The notes beneath the pieces were generated by a model. The model was given only the letters and a program-made list of their open reading frames with translations, did no database searches and had not been told where the DNA came from. A DNA stretch of 64,000 bases from a virus, in IMG/VR virus record IMGVR_UViG_3300020595_003017, positions 62,001 through 126,000 of that record, one strand, 5' to 3'. Numbering within the stretch: position 1 is the first letter of the stretch; each line of letters begins with the position of its first letter. The position numbers and the translations under genes were made by a program. Of the stretch, positions 17,334 to 25,008 are shown one piece after another.

Positions 17334-17996
17334 TTGAACAAAGAAGAAAATATATTTACCCAAATAAATGATTTGGAAAAATATGATAAGCCGCTGATCA
17401 ACATTTATGAAAAACTCATTGCACCAGTAATGAATGAAGAGGTCCAGGGTGTTCCGAATTTCAAATGGGAACAAACAATGTGCCAGGAAAGTAACGCACT
17501 CGCTAGGTGTGACTATGATACTTACGAGTCATTAAAGGCCGCCGGCAAAAGAACCACCCACCGTAACGACTCAATCACATACTCCTATCCTAATCATGAC
17601 TGTGTTTCTGATTCACTCGATGAAGCAATTAATATATTGGGTAAAGAAGTTGACTGTGATTATCTTGGCTTATCTAATCACCCAACCTGCTACAGAAGTC
17701 ATGAAGGGTATGACGGCTACATGGGCTGGCACACCAATCACGATTTCCCAGGAGACCGGTGGTATTTTGTATATAATACTGAGGCAGATAAGTCATTTTT
17801 TCGATACATAGATCCAAACACTGAGCAGATGGAAACAGTACGGGAGCCAGCAGGATGGTGTTTAAATCATTTTGTCGCAGGTAATTATCACAGCCCCTTG
17901 TGGCATTGTATACACACTAGTGGTCATAGATTTTCTTTCGGAATACGAAAAATAGAATTACTTAAGTATACAAACGGAAAAGTTAACTTGAGGTAA
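17334..17996 (+). CDS. 2-oxoglutarate/Fe(II) oxygenase-like protein
   Basis: 220 residues. GWHTNHDFPG (H133 and D137) could supply part of the iron-binding facial triad, and HCIHTSGHRFSFGIR near the C-terminus the distal His and the Arg that binds 2-oxoglutarate. RWYFVYN and SFFRYID form strands between them. Phages carry such oxygenases to hydroxylate proteins or modify nucleobases; the substrate is unknown. The start is a TTG at 17334 with TAAGGAG at good distance. Spacing of the first ligands (HxxxD) is a little unusual, so the assignment is tentative. Confidence 0.7.
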   Translation: MNKEENIFTQINDLEKYDKPLINIYEKLIAPVMNEEVQGVPNFKWEQTMCQESNALARCDYDTYESLKAAGKRTTHRNDSITYSYPNHDCVSDSLDEAINILGKEVDCDYLGLSNHPTCYRSHEGYDGYMGWHTNHDFPGDRWYFVYNTEADKSFFRYIDPNTEQMETVREPAGWCLNHFVAGNYHSPLWHCIHTSGHRFSFGIRKIELLKYTNGKVNLR

Positions 17997-18003
17997 CACA
18001 AGC

Positions 18004-18318
18004 ATGAGCGACGAAAAAAAGCCACCAGTTCGCAAGGATCGCCGCCGGGCTAAAAAGAAAACATATAAACTTACTGAGCGCCATGTTAAGATGATAAGGT
18101 CTCAAAAAGGAAAACAGTCAGTCCGAGAGATAGCAAAGTGGTTTGCGAGAGAGACCCACTATATTTATAAGGTTTCTCCGTCGATGGTTCACCACATCTT
18201 ATCCGGTAAGCGACACAGCAAGAAAGAAGACCAGAAGTCAATCTATGATTTGATTGAGGAAGAAGTTTCAGAGGAAGAGTTGGCTAAAATAGATCCAAAA
18301 AAAGTTAATTATGAGTGA
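18004..18318 (+). CDS. Small basic helix-turn-helix-like protein
   Basis: 104 residues. The N-terminus is very basic (RKDRRRAKKKTYKL). LTERHVKMIRSQKGKQSVRE followed by VSPSMVHHILSGKRH fits a homeodomain-like or sigma-region-like HTH in which the second part is the recognition helix. The C-terminus is acidic. DNA binding is likely; the target is unknown. Confidence 0.7.
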   Translation: MSDEKKPPVRKDRRRAKKKTYKLTERHVKMIRSQKGKQSVREIAKWFARETHYIYKVSPSMVHHILSGKRHSKKEDQKSIYDLIEEEVSEEELAKIDPKKVNYE

Positions 18319-18757
18319 TGACACCAAGGCTCTGCGGAGCACAACATATCCACTACAGACTTTATCACCCGTTATAAAGCCTGACAACATGACACTTTAT
18401 CGGGCACAGCAGGCTAATGCTGTCAGTCATTACGTTAAACAAGAGTACGATCGCCTCTTTGCCCAGGCAGAGGTCATCAACAGACAGTTCAAAGAGTTGC
18501 AGCGCCGTGTTAAGATCACAGAGATGATAGAGAACTCCCGCTACAGATTCAAACCTATCGCTGGCCAAGTATATTATCTTTATCAAAATGTTAATAAACA
18601 ATCCTATCAGCTTTCCCTTTTGTCTCCGAACGACTGGGCTCTTGGTATGCCAGATACATATCTCTGGGTTGCGGATGTAAGAAAGCTCGGAGACAACACT
18701 TGGGACATAGAAAAATTTAATAAAGAATTTGCACAATTATTCCCTGAACGTGAATAA
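18311..18757 (+). CDS. DUF2452-like protein
   Basis: 148 residues. A helical N-terminal half (DRLFAQAEVINRQFKELQR) precedes FKPIAGQVYYLYQ and LSLLSPNDWALG, then WVADVRKLGDNTW. This series is characteristic of the DUF2452 family, which is found in bacteria, eukaryotes and phages and has no known function. It overlaps the HTH gene by eight bases. Confidence 0.75.
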   Translation: MSDDTKALRSTTYPLQTLSPVIKPDNMTLYRAQQANAVSHYVKQEYDRLFAQAEVINRQFKELQRRVKITEMIENSRYRFKPIAGQVYYLYQNVNKQSYQLSLLSPNDWALGMPDTYLWVADVRKLGDNTWDIEKFNKEFAQLFPERE

Positions 18758-18762
18758 AAAAC

Positions 18763-18790
18763 TTGACCGATCCCATATCCATGATATTAT
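18763..18790 (+). promoter_or_regulatory. Family P promoter, copy 2
   Basis: TTGACC, 16-bp spacer ending in TGA, TATTAT, then the leader TTTGTAAGGGAGAGAGAT before the ATG at 18812. The leader is identical to copy 6 over its last 18 bases. Confidence 0.9.
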
Positions 18791-18811
18791 GTGTTTGTAA
18801 GGGAGAGAGAT

Positions 18812-19714
18812 ATGAGTCGTTCTAACCAATGTCAGCACTGCGGTCAATTCGGACACAACCGTCGTGGTTGCCCACAAATCAAAGAAGCCCACGCCAGAGT
18901 TGAAAGACTTGCTGAGAAGTATGGTGTTTACCGCTTGGAAGATGAGCTTGCTTATGCTTCCACCTCTTGGATCAGCAGGATCAACGAGGCTGCTAAGATT
19001 CAAGACGCCGATGAGGATGAGGTCTCCTGGCGTGAACGCTGGATGTGGGAAGAAGTTGAAGAGCGCAAGATGGCTCAGGCTCGTAAGAATGCTCGTGGTC
19101 GCCAGTGTGGCTTCTGCGGTGAGCGTGGACACAACGCTCGCACCTGCCCAGCTAAGAAGCAACATCGCAAAGATTGTGATGCGATGCGAGGCTTGGCTCA
19201 CCGAGTTGTGGCTGCCTGCCTCAAGAAGGCTGGCATCGTGCCCGGCGCTTTGATGCGCAAACAACAGTGGAGTTGGAAGGCCAACGACCAGGTTCAAGTG
19301 ATGTGCATGGTCGTCGGCATTGAATGGGACCGAGTTGCGGAGCCTGGCTACGATACTCCCCAAGGTTTGCCTCGCAACGCTGACCGCTGGTTCAAGGGTC
19401 CCATGATTCGGGTGCGTGAACCTAACGGTGATGAAGGCTTGATGCGTATCCCGCAAAACATCCAGCAGCAAACCTGCTACGGCTACTACGAGGGTGAGGA
19501 CCAAAGCTGGGGACTAGTCAGCGGTGTTGCCGGTGGCAATCTCAATGAAGACAAGGGCTGGATGGGCGACAATGTGACGCTCCTCAGTCCCGAGGCTGGC
19601 GGCGTCTACTCCTACGGGCATCAGGTTGAAAAAGGTCAGCGCATTGAAGACCAAGACTTTCAGCCTGAGATTGACGAGCTTGTCAATCAGGTCAGCCAGT
19701 GGAGGGATTACTAA
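18812..19714 (+). CDS. Double CCHC zinc-knuckle protein
   Basis: 300 residues with two retroviral-type zinc knuckles CX2CX4HX4C: C7-C10-H15-C20 (CQHCGQFGHNRRGC) and C99-C102-H107-C112 (CGFCGERGHNARTC). Between them lies a charged helical region. The C-terminal half is acidic with FKGPMIRVREPNGDEG and WGLVSGVAGG strands and no known motif. CCHC knuckles bind single-stranded RNA or DNA, mostly in eukaryotes and retroviruses; they are uncommon in bacteria and phages. It sits alone behind promoter P2 with a near-ideal ribosome site and GC-rich codons, so it is probably abundant early in infection. Confidence 0.85.
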   Translation: MSRSNQCQHCGQFGHNRRGCPQIKEAHARVERLAEKYGVYRLEDELAYASTSWISRINEAAKIQDADEDEVSWRERWMWEEVEERKMAQARKNARGRQCGFCGERGHNARTCPAKKQHRKDCDAMRGLAHRVVAACLKKAGIVPGALMRKQQWSWKANDQVQVMCMVVGIEWDRVAEPGYDTPQGLPRNADRWFKGPMIRVREPNGDEGLMRIPQNIQQQTCYGYYEGEDQSWGLVSGVAGGNLNEDKGWMGDNVTLLSPEAGGVYSYGHQVEKGQRIEDQDFQPEIDELVNQVSQWRDY

Positions 19715-19781
19715 AATAAGGCCTTAACAACTTATCAGAATGTGCTATTGTTATATTACCATTTACTAAGGAGAACAAAAA

Positions 19782-19940
19782 ATGGAACTGTCAGATGCAA
19801 TGAGACTGGTGGAAAGCCTCTCAAAACAAGTACGAGAACTCGGGACTGAACTTGCAAACGTTAATCGAAATGTGACCGAAGTTCAGCGCCGAATTGGAGA
19901 CCTGGAGGTGTTTTCGGCGAACCTAGCGAAAAAGAAGTAA
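19782..19940 (+). CDS. Small coiled-coil protein
   Basis: 52 residues, MELSDAMRLVESLSKQ and onward, forming one continuous heptad-type helix with a basic end. The ribosome site is AAGGAGAAC. A promoter-like TTAACA with TATTGT (16 bp) lies upstream at 19724-19751. Function unknown. Confidence 0.65.
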   Translation: MELSDAMRLVESLSKQVRELGTELANVNRNVTEVQRRIGDLEVFSANLAKKK

Positions 19941-19942
19941 AA

Positions 19943-20206
19943 GTGAAAAAGATAATCCACGTTAATCAACATGTCATTAAGCGGAACACGAAGAACGGGA
20001 CAGATGAGCCAGTTCTCACGGTGAAGACTTATAAAGAAAACAATTATGCCCACGAGGCTATACTGAAGACGAAAGAAGGTGTAGAGTTAGCTAGAGTTAT
20101 TTATAGCCCTCACAAGCCATTAAGTTGTGGAGCGAGGGTTTGGTTAGAAACAAATACAGATTCTACAGACGTAGAACTAGTCATTAGAGAAGGAGAAGTC
20201 TCATGA
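19943..20206 (+). CDS. Hypothetical beta-rich protein
   Basis: 87 residues from GTG at 19943, two bases after the previous stop. Alternating strands (PVLTVKTYK, AILKTKEGVELARVIYS, ARVWLETNT, VELVIREG). No family recognised. ATGA overlap with the ParB-like gene suggests coupling. Confidence 0.65.
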   Translation: MKKIIHVNQHVIKRNTKNGTDEPVLTVKTYKENNYAHEAILKTKEGVELARVIYSPHKPLSCGARVWLETNTDSTDVELVIREGEVS

Positions 20207-21486
20207 GGAAAGATCAAGTAGATCGAGATAGTTTTAAAGCTATCCCGCTCACAAACGAGGAAGCTAACAACAGGATGACCCTGAAGCAGCACCTCAGAAA
20301 AAACTATGGCGATGTAATTACTCGCCAAGCCCCAAAACATGAAAAGGGAAAGTTTGTTTTCGATGAGAACGCAAACATCTCAGACGCCTGTGAGGATATC
20401 AGGCAACATGGAATCGATCATTATATGTCGATTAACAAGATCCCAATGGATCTTATTGACGACCCTAGTGGCGCTTCTGGCAACCAAGTTCGTGATCAAC
20501 TGAAGTATGATAAGAATGTGAGGTCAATCTCTCGCAGTCTCGCTCATCGGATTAAGAATGGCATGTCATTTGAAGATGCCCAGAAAACCCCAGTGTTCCT
20601 AGAGGAGACTGGCAACGGCCGATATCAAATCGTCGATGGCAATCATAGATTCTATGCACTTTTGGTGCTCGATATTGATATCTTACCTAAGGCGGTTCTG
20701 TTCCCTAAAGATTGGTTCGTCAAGCAGGGGCTTACGAAAGATGTTTTTCAGGTTGACTGTAATCCTGTAGCTGAACAGCAAGGAATGAAGCTCAAGAAAG
20801 TTCGTGAAACTATTTTGAGTAACTGGAACACCAAGTGGATCAATGCCAGTAAAGAAAGGGCGATCACATGGGTTAAGGAAAGTAACCTGACCACTGCCAC
20901 TGACGAGAGCATCGAGAAGATGGTTAACGCTATTGAAAAGTTGCTTAAGAAGCAGGACAACCAAGCTGCTGTCGCAGCAGCAGCTAACGCAGCTACCTCG
21001 ACCAAGCCAAACTTTTTTGAATGGAATGGTGGTAAGAACGAGCAGGATCTGAAAGCACCGTTTCACACCCATACCTTTATTGAAAAGCACTGCGCAGGCA
21101 AGATTAAAAACGCTAATTATCTTTCTTTCGATTGTAGCGATGGACCGATGAGAGATAAGATCATGGGTGGTTTTGTCAGGACTTTGAAAAATCAAAGTAC
21201 ATCGATCAAGGATTTTGTGCTAAACAAAATCAAGAAGCGAAAAAAGAATGTTCTTTTTCTTTCTGTAAAGTCTCCAAACTCTGGTGACATGGCTGGGCTG
21301 AAGAAGAATCGTGTCAATGGTTTGGCTGGAGTTCTTGTGTTTTATGAATCTGGTTTCCCTTTTGATGAGATTTATTTTCTGCCACAGGCAGCCGGTGTAG
21401 AAAACTTGAAGACACCTGTGTTGGCTTGGAGCAAGAAAAACGGAATCGAAAAGGCGTTTGAAACGAAGGACAAGGGGAGCAAGTAA
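20203..21486 (+). CDS. ParB-like (sulfiredoxin-fold) domain protein
   Basis: 427 residues. Around residues 90-155, INKIPMDLID ... TPVFLEETGNGRYQIVDGNHRFYALLVL matches the ParB/Srx N-terminal domain, including the VDGNHRFYA signature, whose nucleotide-binding site in ParB is a CTPase. The C-terminal 250 residues (KAPFHTHTFIEKH, NVLFLSVKSPNSGDMAG) are unassigned. Phage ParB-like proteins act in partition, transcription or nuclease roles; which applies is unknown. Confidence 0.75.
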   Translation: MRKDQVDRDSFKAIPLTNEEANNRMTLKQHLRKNYGDVITRQAPKHEKGKFVFDENANISDACEDIRQHGIDHYMSINKIPMDLIDDPSGASGNQVRDQLKYDKNVRSISRSLAHRIKNGMSFEDAQKTPVFLEETGNGRYQIVDGNHRFYALLVLDIDILPKAVLFPKDWFVKQGLTKDVFQVDCNPVAEQQGMKLKKVRETILSNWNTKWINASKERAITWVKESNLTTATDESIEKMVNAIEKLLKKQDNQAAVAAAANAATSTKPNFFEWNGGKNEQDLKAPFHTHTFIEKHCAGKIKNANYLSFDCSDGPMRDKIMGGFVRTLKNQSTSIKDFVLNKIKKRKKNVLFLSVKSPNSGDMAGLKKNRVNGLAGVLVFYESGFPFDEIYFLPQAAGVENLKTPVLAWSKKNGIEKAFETKDKGSK

Positions 21487-21794
21487 TGAAATTAAAGCTT
21501 CACTGGGCTGAAAAGTATGAAGTTGTGCGTGAGTTTCCTTCGTTCGTGCTAGACTCGAAGAAGTTCCCAGAACTTGAACTGGAAATGCTTCAGGTTTATA
21601 ACGCCGGCAGTTTAGATGAGCGTGATAGTGCTTTAGATCAATTAGAATATAAAATGCACCACACAGAAACTGGTGAGCGTGGAGAAACTATTTTTCAAAT
21701 GGTCGGGCCTTATGAGAAAGATAAATATGATCAGTCTGTGGTCCACACTTTAGATGATGAAAGCAATGGGTGCTTTCGTCTAGACGAGGTATAG
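21486..21794 (+). CDS. Hypothetical acidic protein
   Basis: 102 residues, alpha/beta, acidic. Starts in a TAATG overlap with the previous gene. Contains KLKLHWAEKYEVVREFPSFV and a helical middle. No family recognised. Confidence 0.65.
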   Translation: MKLKLHWAEKYEVVREFPSFVLDSKKFPELELEMLQVYNAGSLDERDSALDQLEYKMHHTETGERGETIFQMVGPYEKDKYDQSVVHTLDDESNGCFRLDEV

Positions 21795-21798
21795 TAAA

Positions 21799-22317
21799 AT
21801 GGATAGCACAAAAAGCTTTGTAAAAGTATTCAACGTCTCACCCGAAACCGCTGAGGATTTTGAGTTTGATTATGACACGAACACGTCGGACTTGTTGACC
21901 GAACTTGTCCCAGACTTAGACAACTGGGGAGGGCTAGGTTGGATGGAACTAGAAGAATACGAATACAACCATCATAACAAGACCATGCATCTTATTCTAG
22001 ATACAAAGTGGGAACCACCCACTATGTGGCTACAATGCGCTAGCAGCGGCACGCATTATTTTCAAAATAAACTGATCACCATGGCGACCATCCAGAAAGA
22101 TGAAACATGCGTTACAGGTGTGGCTGTCATGGACGGAGAAACCCTCCAAAACAAGTGTATTTTTGATATGAGTTCGGAGGAGGTCGGAAAATATTATAAT
22201 GATAGTGAGACTGACTTTGAGCTTGATCATCTAGATAATCAAATTTGGGACTCAATTGGAAAGTTCGTTAATGTCTGCGAACAATTTTACCTTGAAAAGG
22301 AAGAAAAAAATGACTAA
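21799..22317 (+). CDS. Hypothetical acidic protein
   Basis: 172 residues, acidic, beta-rich (KTMHLILDTKWEPPTMWLQC, VTGVAVMDGETL). No motif recognised. It lies between another unknown and the FKBP gene, overlapping the latter by eight bases. Confidence 0.65.
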   Translation: MDSTKSFVKVFNVSPETAEDFEFDYDTNTSDLLTELVPDLDNWGGLGWMELEEYEYNHHNKTMHLILDTKWEPPTMWLQCASSGTHYFQNKLITMATIQKDETCVTGVAVMDGETLQNKCIFDMSSEEVGKYYNDSETDFELDHLDNQIWDSIGKFVNVCEQFYLEKEEKND

Positions 22318-22768
22318 CACAGTAGAACGAGGGAGTAAAGTTACCCTTCACTATAAGGGGACCTTTGAAGATGGAACCCAGTTTGATAGCTCTCACGACA
22401 GAGGGGAGCCAATGTCGGTAGAGGTTGGAACCGGAAACTTGATCAAGGGCTTTAATGACGCTCTTGTTGGCATGACGGAGGGCGAAAGCAAGACCTTTAC
22501 CTTAGAACCTGGTGAGGCTTACGGAGATGTCGATCCTGATGCAAAGACAGAACTGTCACGGGATATTTTTCCTGATGGTTTTGATTTGTCAGAGGGTCAG
22601 ACAATTCCTTTGCAGGGACCAAACGATCAAACGCTTCTGTCTAGAGTGATTGGGTATGATGACAGCACAGTCACGGTTGATCTGAACCACCCGATGGCAG
22701 GCAAGAACCTTACCTTTGATGTAGATGTTATCACAGTGGACAACGATGATGAGACTACAGCTAGCTAG
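22310..22768 (+). CDS. SlyD-like FKBP-type peptidyl-prolyl isomerase
   Basis: 152 residues from the ATG at 22310 (AAGGAAG upstream). VTLHYKGTFEDGTQFDSS, GTGNLIKGFNDALVGM and EAYGD form the FKBP core. The insert-in-flap domain ends with DLNHPMAGKNLTFDV, the hallmark of SlyD-type chaperone isomerases. The Cys/His-rich nickel tail of SlyD is absent. It catalyses cis-trans proline isomerisation and holds unfolded chains. Together with GroEL, the J-domain protein and ClpP it forms a phage-encoded protein-folding set. Confidence 0.92.
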   Translation: MTNTVERGSKVTLHYKGTFEDGTQFDSSHDRGEPMSVEVGTGNLIKGFNDALVGMTEGESKTFTLEPGEAYGDVDPDAKTELSRDIFPDGFDLSEGQTIPLQGPNDQTLLSRVIGYDDSTVTVDLNHPMAGKNLTFDVDVITVDNDDETTAS

Positions 22769-22795
22769 ATTATTATTTTTCTTCGCTAGAATTTT

Positions 22796-22855
22796 GCAAG
22801 GCAGGGGGATGCCATTGGGACAATGGTTCCAAAGCAAAGGCATCCTCCTGCTTGC
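22796..22855 (+). other. Large two-tier RNA hairpin between FKBP and DUF5522-like genes
   Basis: Arms 22796-22813 and 22839-22855 pair over 17 bp with a single bulged base. Inside the loop, TTGGGAC and GTTCCAA form a second stem with one G-U pair. There is no T-run, so it is not a standard terminator. It sits directly before the GTG start at 22873 and may control processing, stability or translation. Confidence 0.7.
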
Positions 22856-22872
22856 GGCCGCAAAGTCCAAGA

Positions 22873-23061
22873 GTGAATAACCTACTAGAGATTATAAAAG
22901 ATATCCACCTTAAGGCGTGTCTTGAAGAAGAAGACGGCTATATCGATCCAGAATCTGGCAGATATGTGATGACGGAATATTATTTAAAAAAACGTGGACA
23001 CTGTTGCCAGTCCGGCTGTAGGCATTGTCCTTACCCAGAAACGGGGAAAAATCATGATTAG
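22873..23061 (+). CDS. Cysteine-rich DUF5522-like protein
   Basis: 62 residues from GTG at 22873. MTEYYLKKRGHCCQSGCRHC followed by PYP matches the small family with a CC-x-x-x-C-x-x-C block (DUF5522-like), which is likely metal-binding. The start is uncertain: no clear ribosome site precedes the GTG, and a TTG at 22852 lies inside the hairpin. Confidence 0.65.
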   Translation: MNNLLEIIKDIHLKACLEEEDGYIDPESGRYVMTEYYLKKRGHCCQSGCRHCPYPETGKNHD

Positions 23062-23344
23062 TTTACTTTTAGCGGGATGGTTAGCAGCCCCTAGTTACGG
23101 CGCAAGGGCAAACCTGAACAACACCCAGGTTCGCCAACGAGCACACCAAATCGTACAACTTTTGCGGAGACAAGACCCAAGGGTTTTACGCTCCGTCATG
23201 TATTATATGGAGTGGGTTCCCAAGGTAAAATACACTCGGGAAAAATGTAAAAAGAATACTATTAAAACCCAACCAGATCCAGTGATGGATATGTTATTAG
23301 ACGCTGCTGGGATCCCCAGTTCAGGACCAAGGAAAAGAAAATGA
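23054..23344 (+). CDS. Secreted or membrane-attached small basic protein
   Basis: 96 residues beginning MISLLLAGWLAAPSYGARA, a short signal peptide with a cleavage-like AxA area. The mature part is basic (QLLRRQDPRVLRSVMYYM). ATG at 23054, with AGAAACGGGG upstream. It overlaps the previous gene by eight bases. Function unknown. Confidence 0.6.
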   Translation: MISLLLAGWLAAPSYGARANLNNTQVRQRAHQIVQLLRRQDPRVLRSVMYYMEWVPKVKYTREKCKKNTIKTQPDPVMDMLLDAAGIPSSGPRKRK

Positions 23345-23778
23345 AGAAGTTTAATCTAATTGATATTATTACTATGCTAGGCATCGCCGCATCTATTTTA
23401 TTAATATTGATGTTTGCATCTGGATGCTCTATGAAGTTCTATAAGAAATCAACAGAGGATGTTCGCAAATGTTGTGAACGTGTAAGCCTTCACCAAAAGC
23501 AGATGGCACAATTTACTCGCTATTGTAAAGTGGCCTTGTTTCTGGCGAACAGTGAAAACAAAAAAGAAGTTGGAAATGGAGTACGCAAGGGGGCTAGAGA
23601 TGCTGTTAATGTTTGTAAGTTTGTGTTTGGTGTAGACAGCGATGAAGATTTGTTAGCTGCCGGAGACAGACAAGATTATTATAAGGTTCGTTCTTATATT
23701 TATACAAAGGACGATCCAAGCGGACGGTGGCATCCTCCTCAGTGTGATCCTGCTGAGATTCATTGCGAGGAGTTTTAA
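23341..23778 (+). CDS. Membrane-anchored cysteine-containing protein, possible lipoprotein
   Basis: 145 residues. The N-terminal hydrophobic helix IAASILLILMFASGC ends in a Cys that could be a weak lipobox (A-S-G-C). The periplasmic-type remainder has several cysteines (RKCCERV, TRYCKVA, VCKFVF, PQCDPAEIHC). With its signal-bearing neighbour it recalls overlapping spanin-type pairs, but the overlap is only four bases (ATGA), so this is speculative. Confidence 0.6.
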   Translation: MKKFNLIDIITMLGIAASILLILMFASGCSMKFYKKSTEDVRKCCERVSLHQKQMAQFTRYCKVALFLANSENKKEVGNGVRKGARDAVNVCKFVFGVDSDEDLLAAGDRQDYYKVRSYIYTKDDPSGRWHPPQCDPAEIHCEEF

Positions 23779-23779
23779 A

Positions 23780-24487
23780 ATGAGTGTTAACCAACAAGGC
23801 TTTGACTACGAGAATGTGGTCATTGAATCGTTAAAGAAGGCTGGCGTAGCTGGAGACATCCAACAGGGAGCAGGAGCATCTGCCGCCGCTGCCGACGCTG
23901 ACTTTATTGTGGACGGAAAGAAGTATTTGCTTGAAGTGAAAAGTGATCTTGAGGCACAAATGGGTGGTACTTCCGTCAGGTACAGTGACGGCGAGTTTGA
24001 GATCGTAAGCGAAGCAGTTGATAAGAGCACTGCCGCATTAATTATCGCTGCCCTTTCTAGCAAGCGAGGACCAATTGAAAGACTCTTGGCTGCCATTGGC
24101 GGCGACAAATTTCCTACCACATGTGACAAGCACACTTGGACGGTAGCAAAAGAAAAAGGACTACTAAAGCCAATCAACACTAAGGTAAGAAAGAACACAT
24201 CATTCATCGCAAACCATTACAAGCAAAAGGGCATTCACTATGTTCAAATTGGTGGAGCCGGGCTGTTCTATTTGGAGGATAATCCTGCTGGTCTAAACAT
24301 ACCAAAGCTTGAGGGTGAAATTGATATTGAACTGAGAGCAGGCCGTAGCGGATCAACTTTGAACGCTGCTGGTGATCGACGTGTAAGCGGACTGTTGCGA
24401 GCACAAGCTCGCCTCAAGTTCAAGGGTCAATCACCCATCACACTTGATTCCCAAATTGGAATTGCCCAGATCAAAGGCACACAATAA
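23780..24487 (+). CDS. PD-(D/E)XK nuclease-like protein
   Basis: 235 residues. GFDYENVVIESLKKAG, then ADADFIVDGKKYLLEVKSD, gives a helix plus D-(x)n-E-V-K, the core of PD-(D/E)XK nucleases. The C-terminal half is beta-rich (HYVQIGGAGLFYLEDN). The DNA or RNA target is unknown. The ATG at 23780 follows GAGGAG. Confidence 0.75.
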   Translation: MSVNQQGFDYENVVIESLKKAGVAGDIQQGAGASAAAADADFIVDGKKYLLEVKSDLEAQMGGTSVRYSDGEFEIVSEAVDKSTAALIIAALSSKRGPIERLLAAIGGDKFPTTCDKHTWTVAKEKGLLKPINTKVRKNTSFIANHYKQKGIHYVQIGGAGLFYLEDNPAGLNIPKLEGEIDIELRAGRSGSTLNAAGDRRVSGLLRAQARLKFKGQSPITLDSQIGIAQIKGTQ

Positions 24488-24489
24488 AA

Positions 24490-24627
24490 ATGTTATACAT
24501 ACTAAAGGTAGTAGCAACCATGATCGTATCATTCGCTGCTGGTATAGTATTGCATAGAATGTTATGGAAGTTCTTTGACTGGGTGTTAGATGCACTTGAA
24601 CGTATGGATGATGAGGAAGGTTTATAG
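24490..24627 (+). CDS. Very small membrane protein
   Basis: 45 residues, MLYILKVVATMIVSFAAGIV then an aromatic amphipathic helix and an acidic tail. It lies two bases after the previous stop. Function unknown. Confidence 0.55.
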   Translation: MLYILKVVATMIVSFAAGIVLHRMLWKFFDWVLDALERMDDEEGL

Positions 24628-24714
24628 ATGTATTCAGTAAGAGAGTTTGTAGTTGTATTGGTAGTAGCCAGCGGGCTTGTTCTGTCTGCTTTTGGTCTAG
24701 CTTACCTGAATTAA
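24628..24714 (+). CDS. Possible 28-residue hydrophobic peptide
   Basis: 28 residues, MYSVREFVVVLVVASGLVLS and onward, almost entirely one transmembrane helix. The ATG directly follows the preceding TAG, and GAGGAAGG lies upstream. Short but consistent with other mini membrane proteins here. Confidence 0.45.
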   Translation: MYSVREFVVVLVVASGLVLSAFGLAYLN

Positions 24715-24744
24715 TCAACCGTTTACAGCTTTGTTGACAAATTA

Positions 24745-24883
24745 TGCACAATTGACTGCAAAAGTTGCACAATTGTTAAGTATTTGTTTTTATTGTTTTG
24801 TACAGCGGATGACTGCTTGTTATCCAGTGTTATCAACAGTTTAATATATTGTCAGCGATTGTCGGCATTTGACAGCCATTGTC
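24745..24883. repeat. Phased short repeats in the largest protein-free gap
   Basis: In the 294-base gap 24715-25008, TGCACAATTG occurs twice (24745-24754 and 24766-24775), 21 bp apart. ATTGTC occurs three times (24848, 24858, 24878), spaced 10 and 20 bp. Between them lie TTATCCAGT and TTATCAACA, which resemble DnaA boxes with one or two mismatches. Same-face spacing suggests binding sites for a protein. The gap ends with promoter P3. Confidence 0.6.
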
Positions 24884-24956
24884 TCAATGGGCCTAGTACA
24901 TGAGTAATGCGTCAGCGTCAAGAGAAAAGAAAATGCAGGAAAAGCACATTAAAAAC

Positions 24957-24984
24957 TTGACACATATGCTATCCATGGTAATAT
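24957..24984 (+). promoter_or_regulatory. Family P promoter, copy 3
   Basis: TTGACA, 16-bp spacer ending in TGG, TAATAT, then GAGAGAGGGAGACACC before the ATG at 25009. The spacer shares TATCCATGG with copy 4. Confidence 0.9.
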
Positions 24985-25008
24985 ACAGTTGAGAGAGGGA
25001 GACACCAA

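Noticed and set aside
18737-19504. A 255-codon minus-strand open frame opposite the zinc-knuckle gene.
   Set aside because: It mirrors a GC-rich gene with strong codon bias, has no ribosome site, and the plus strand has clear zinc motifs, promoter and leader.
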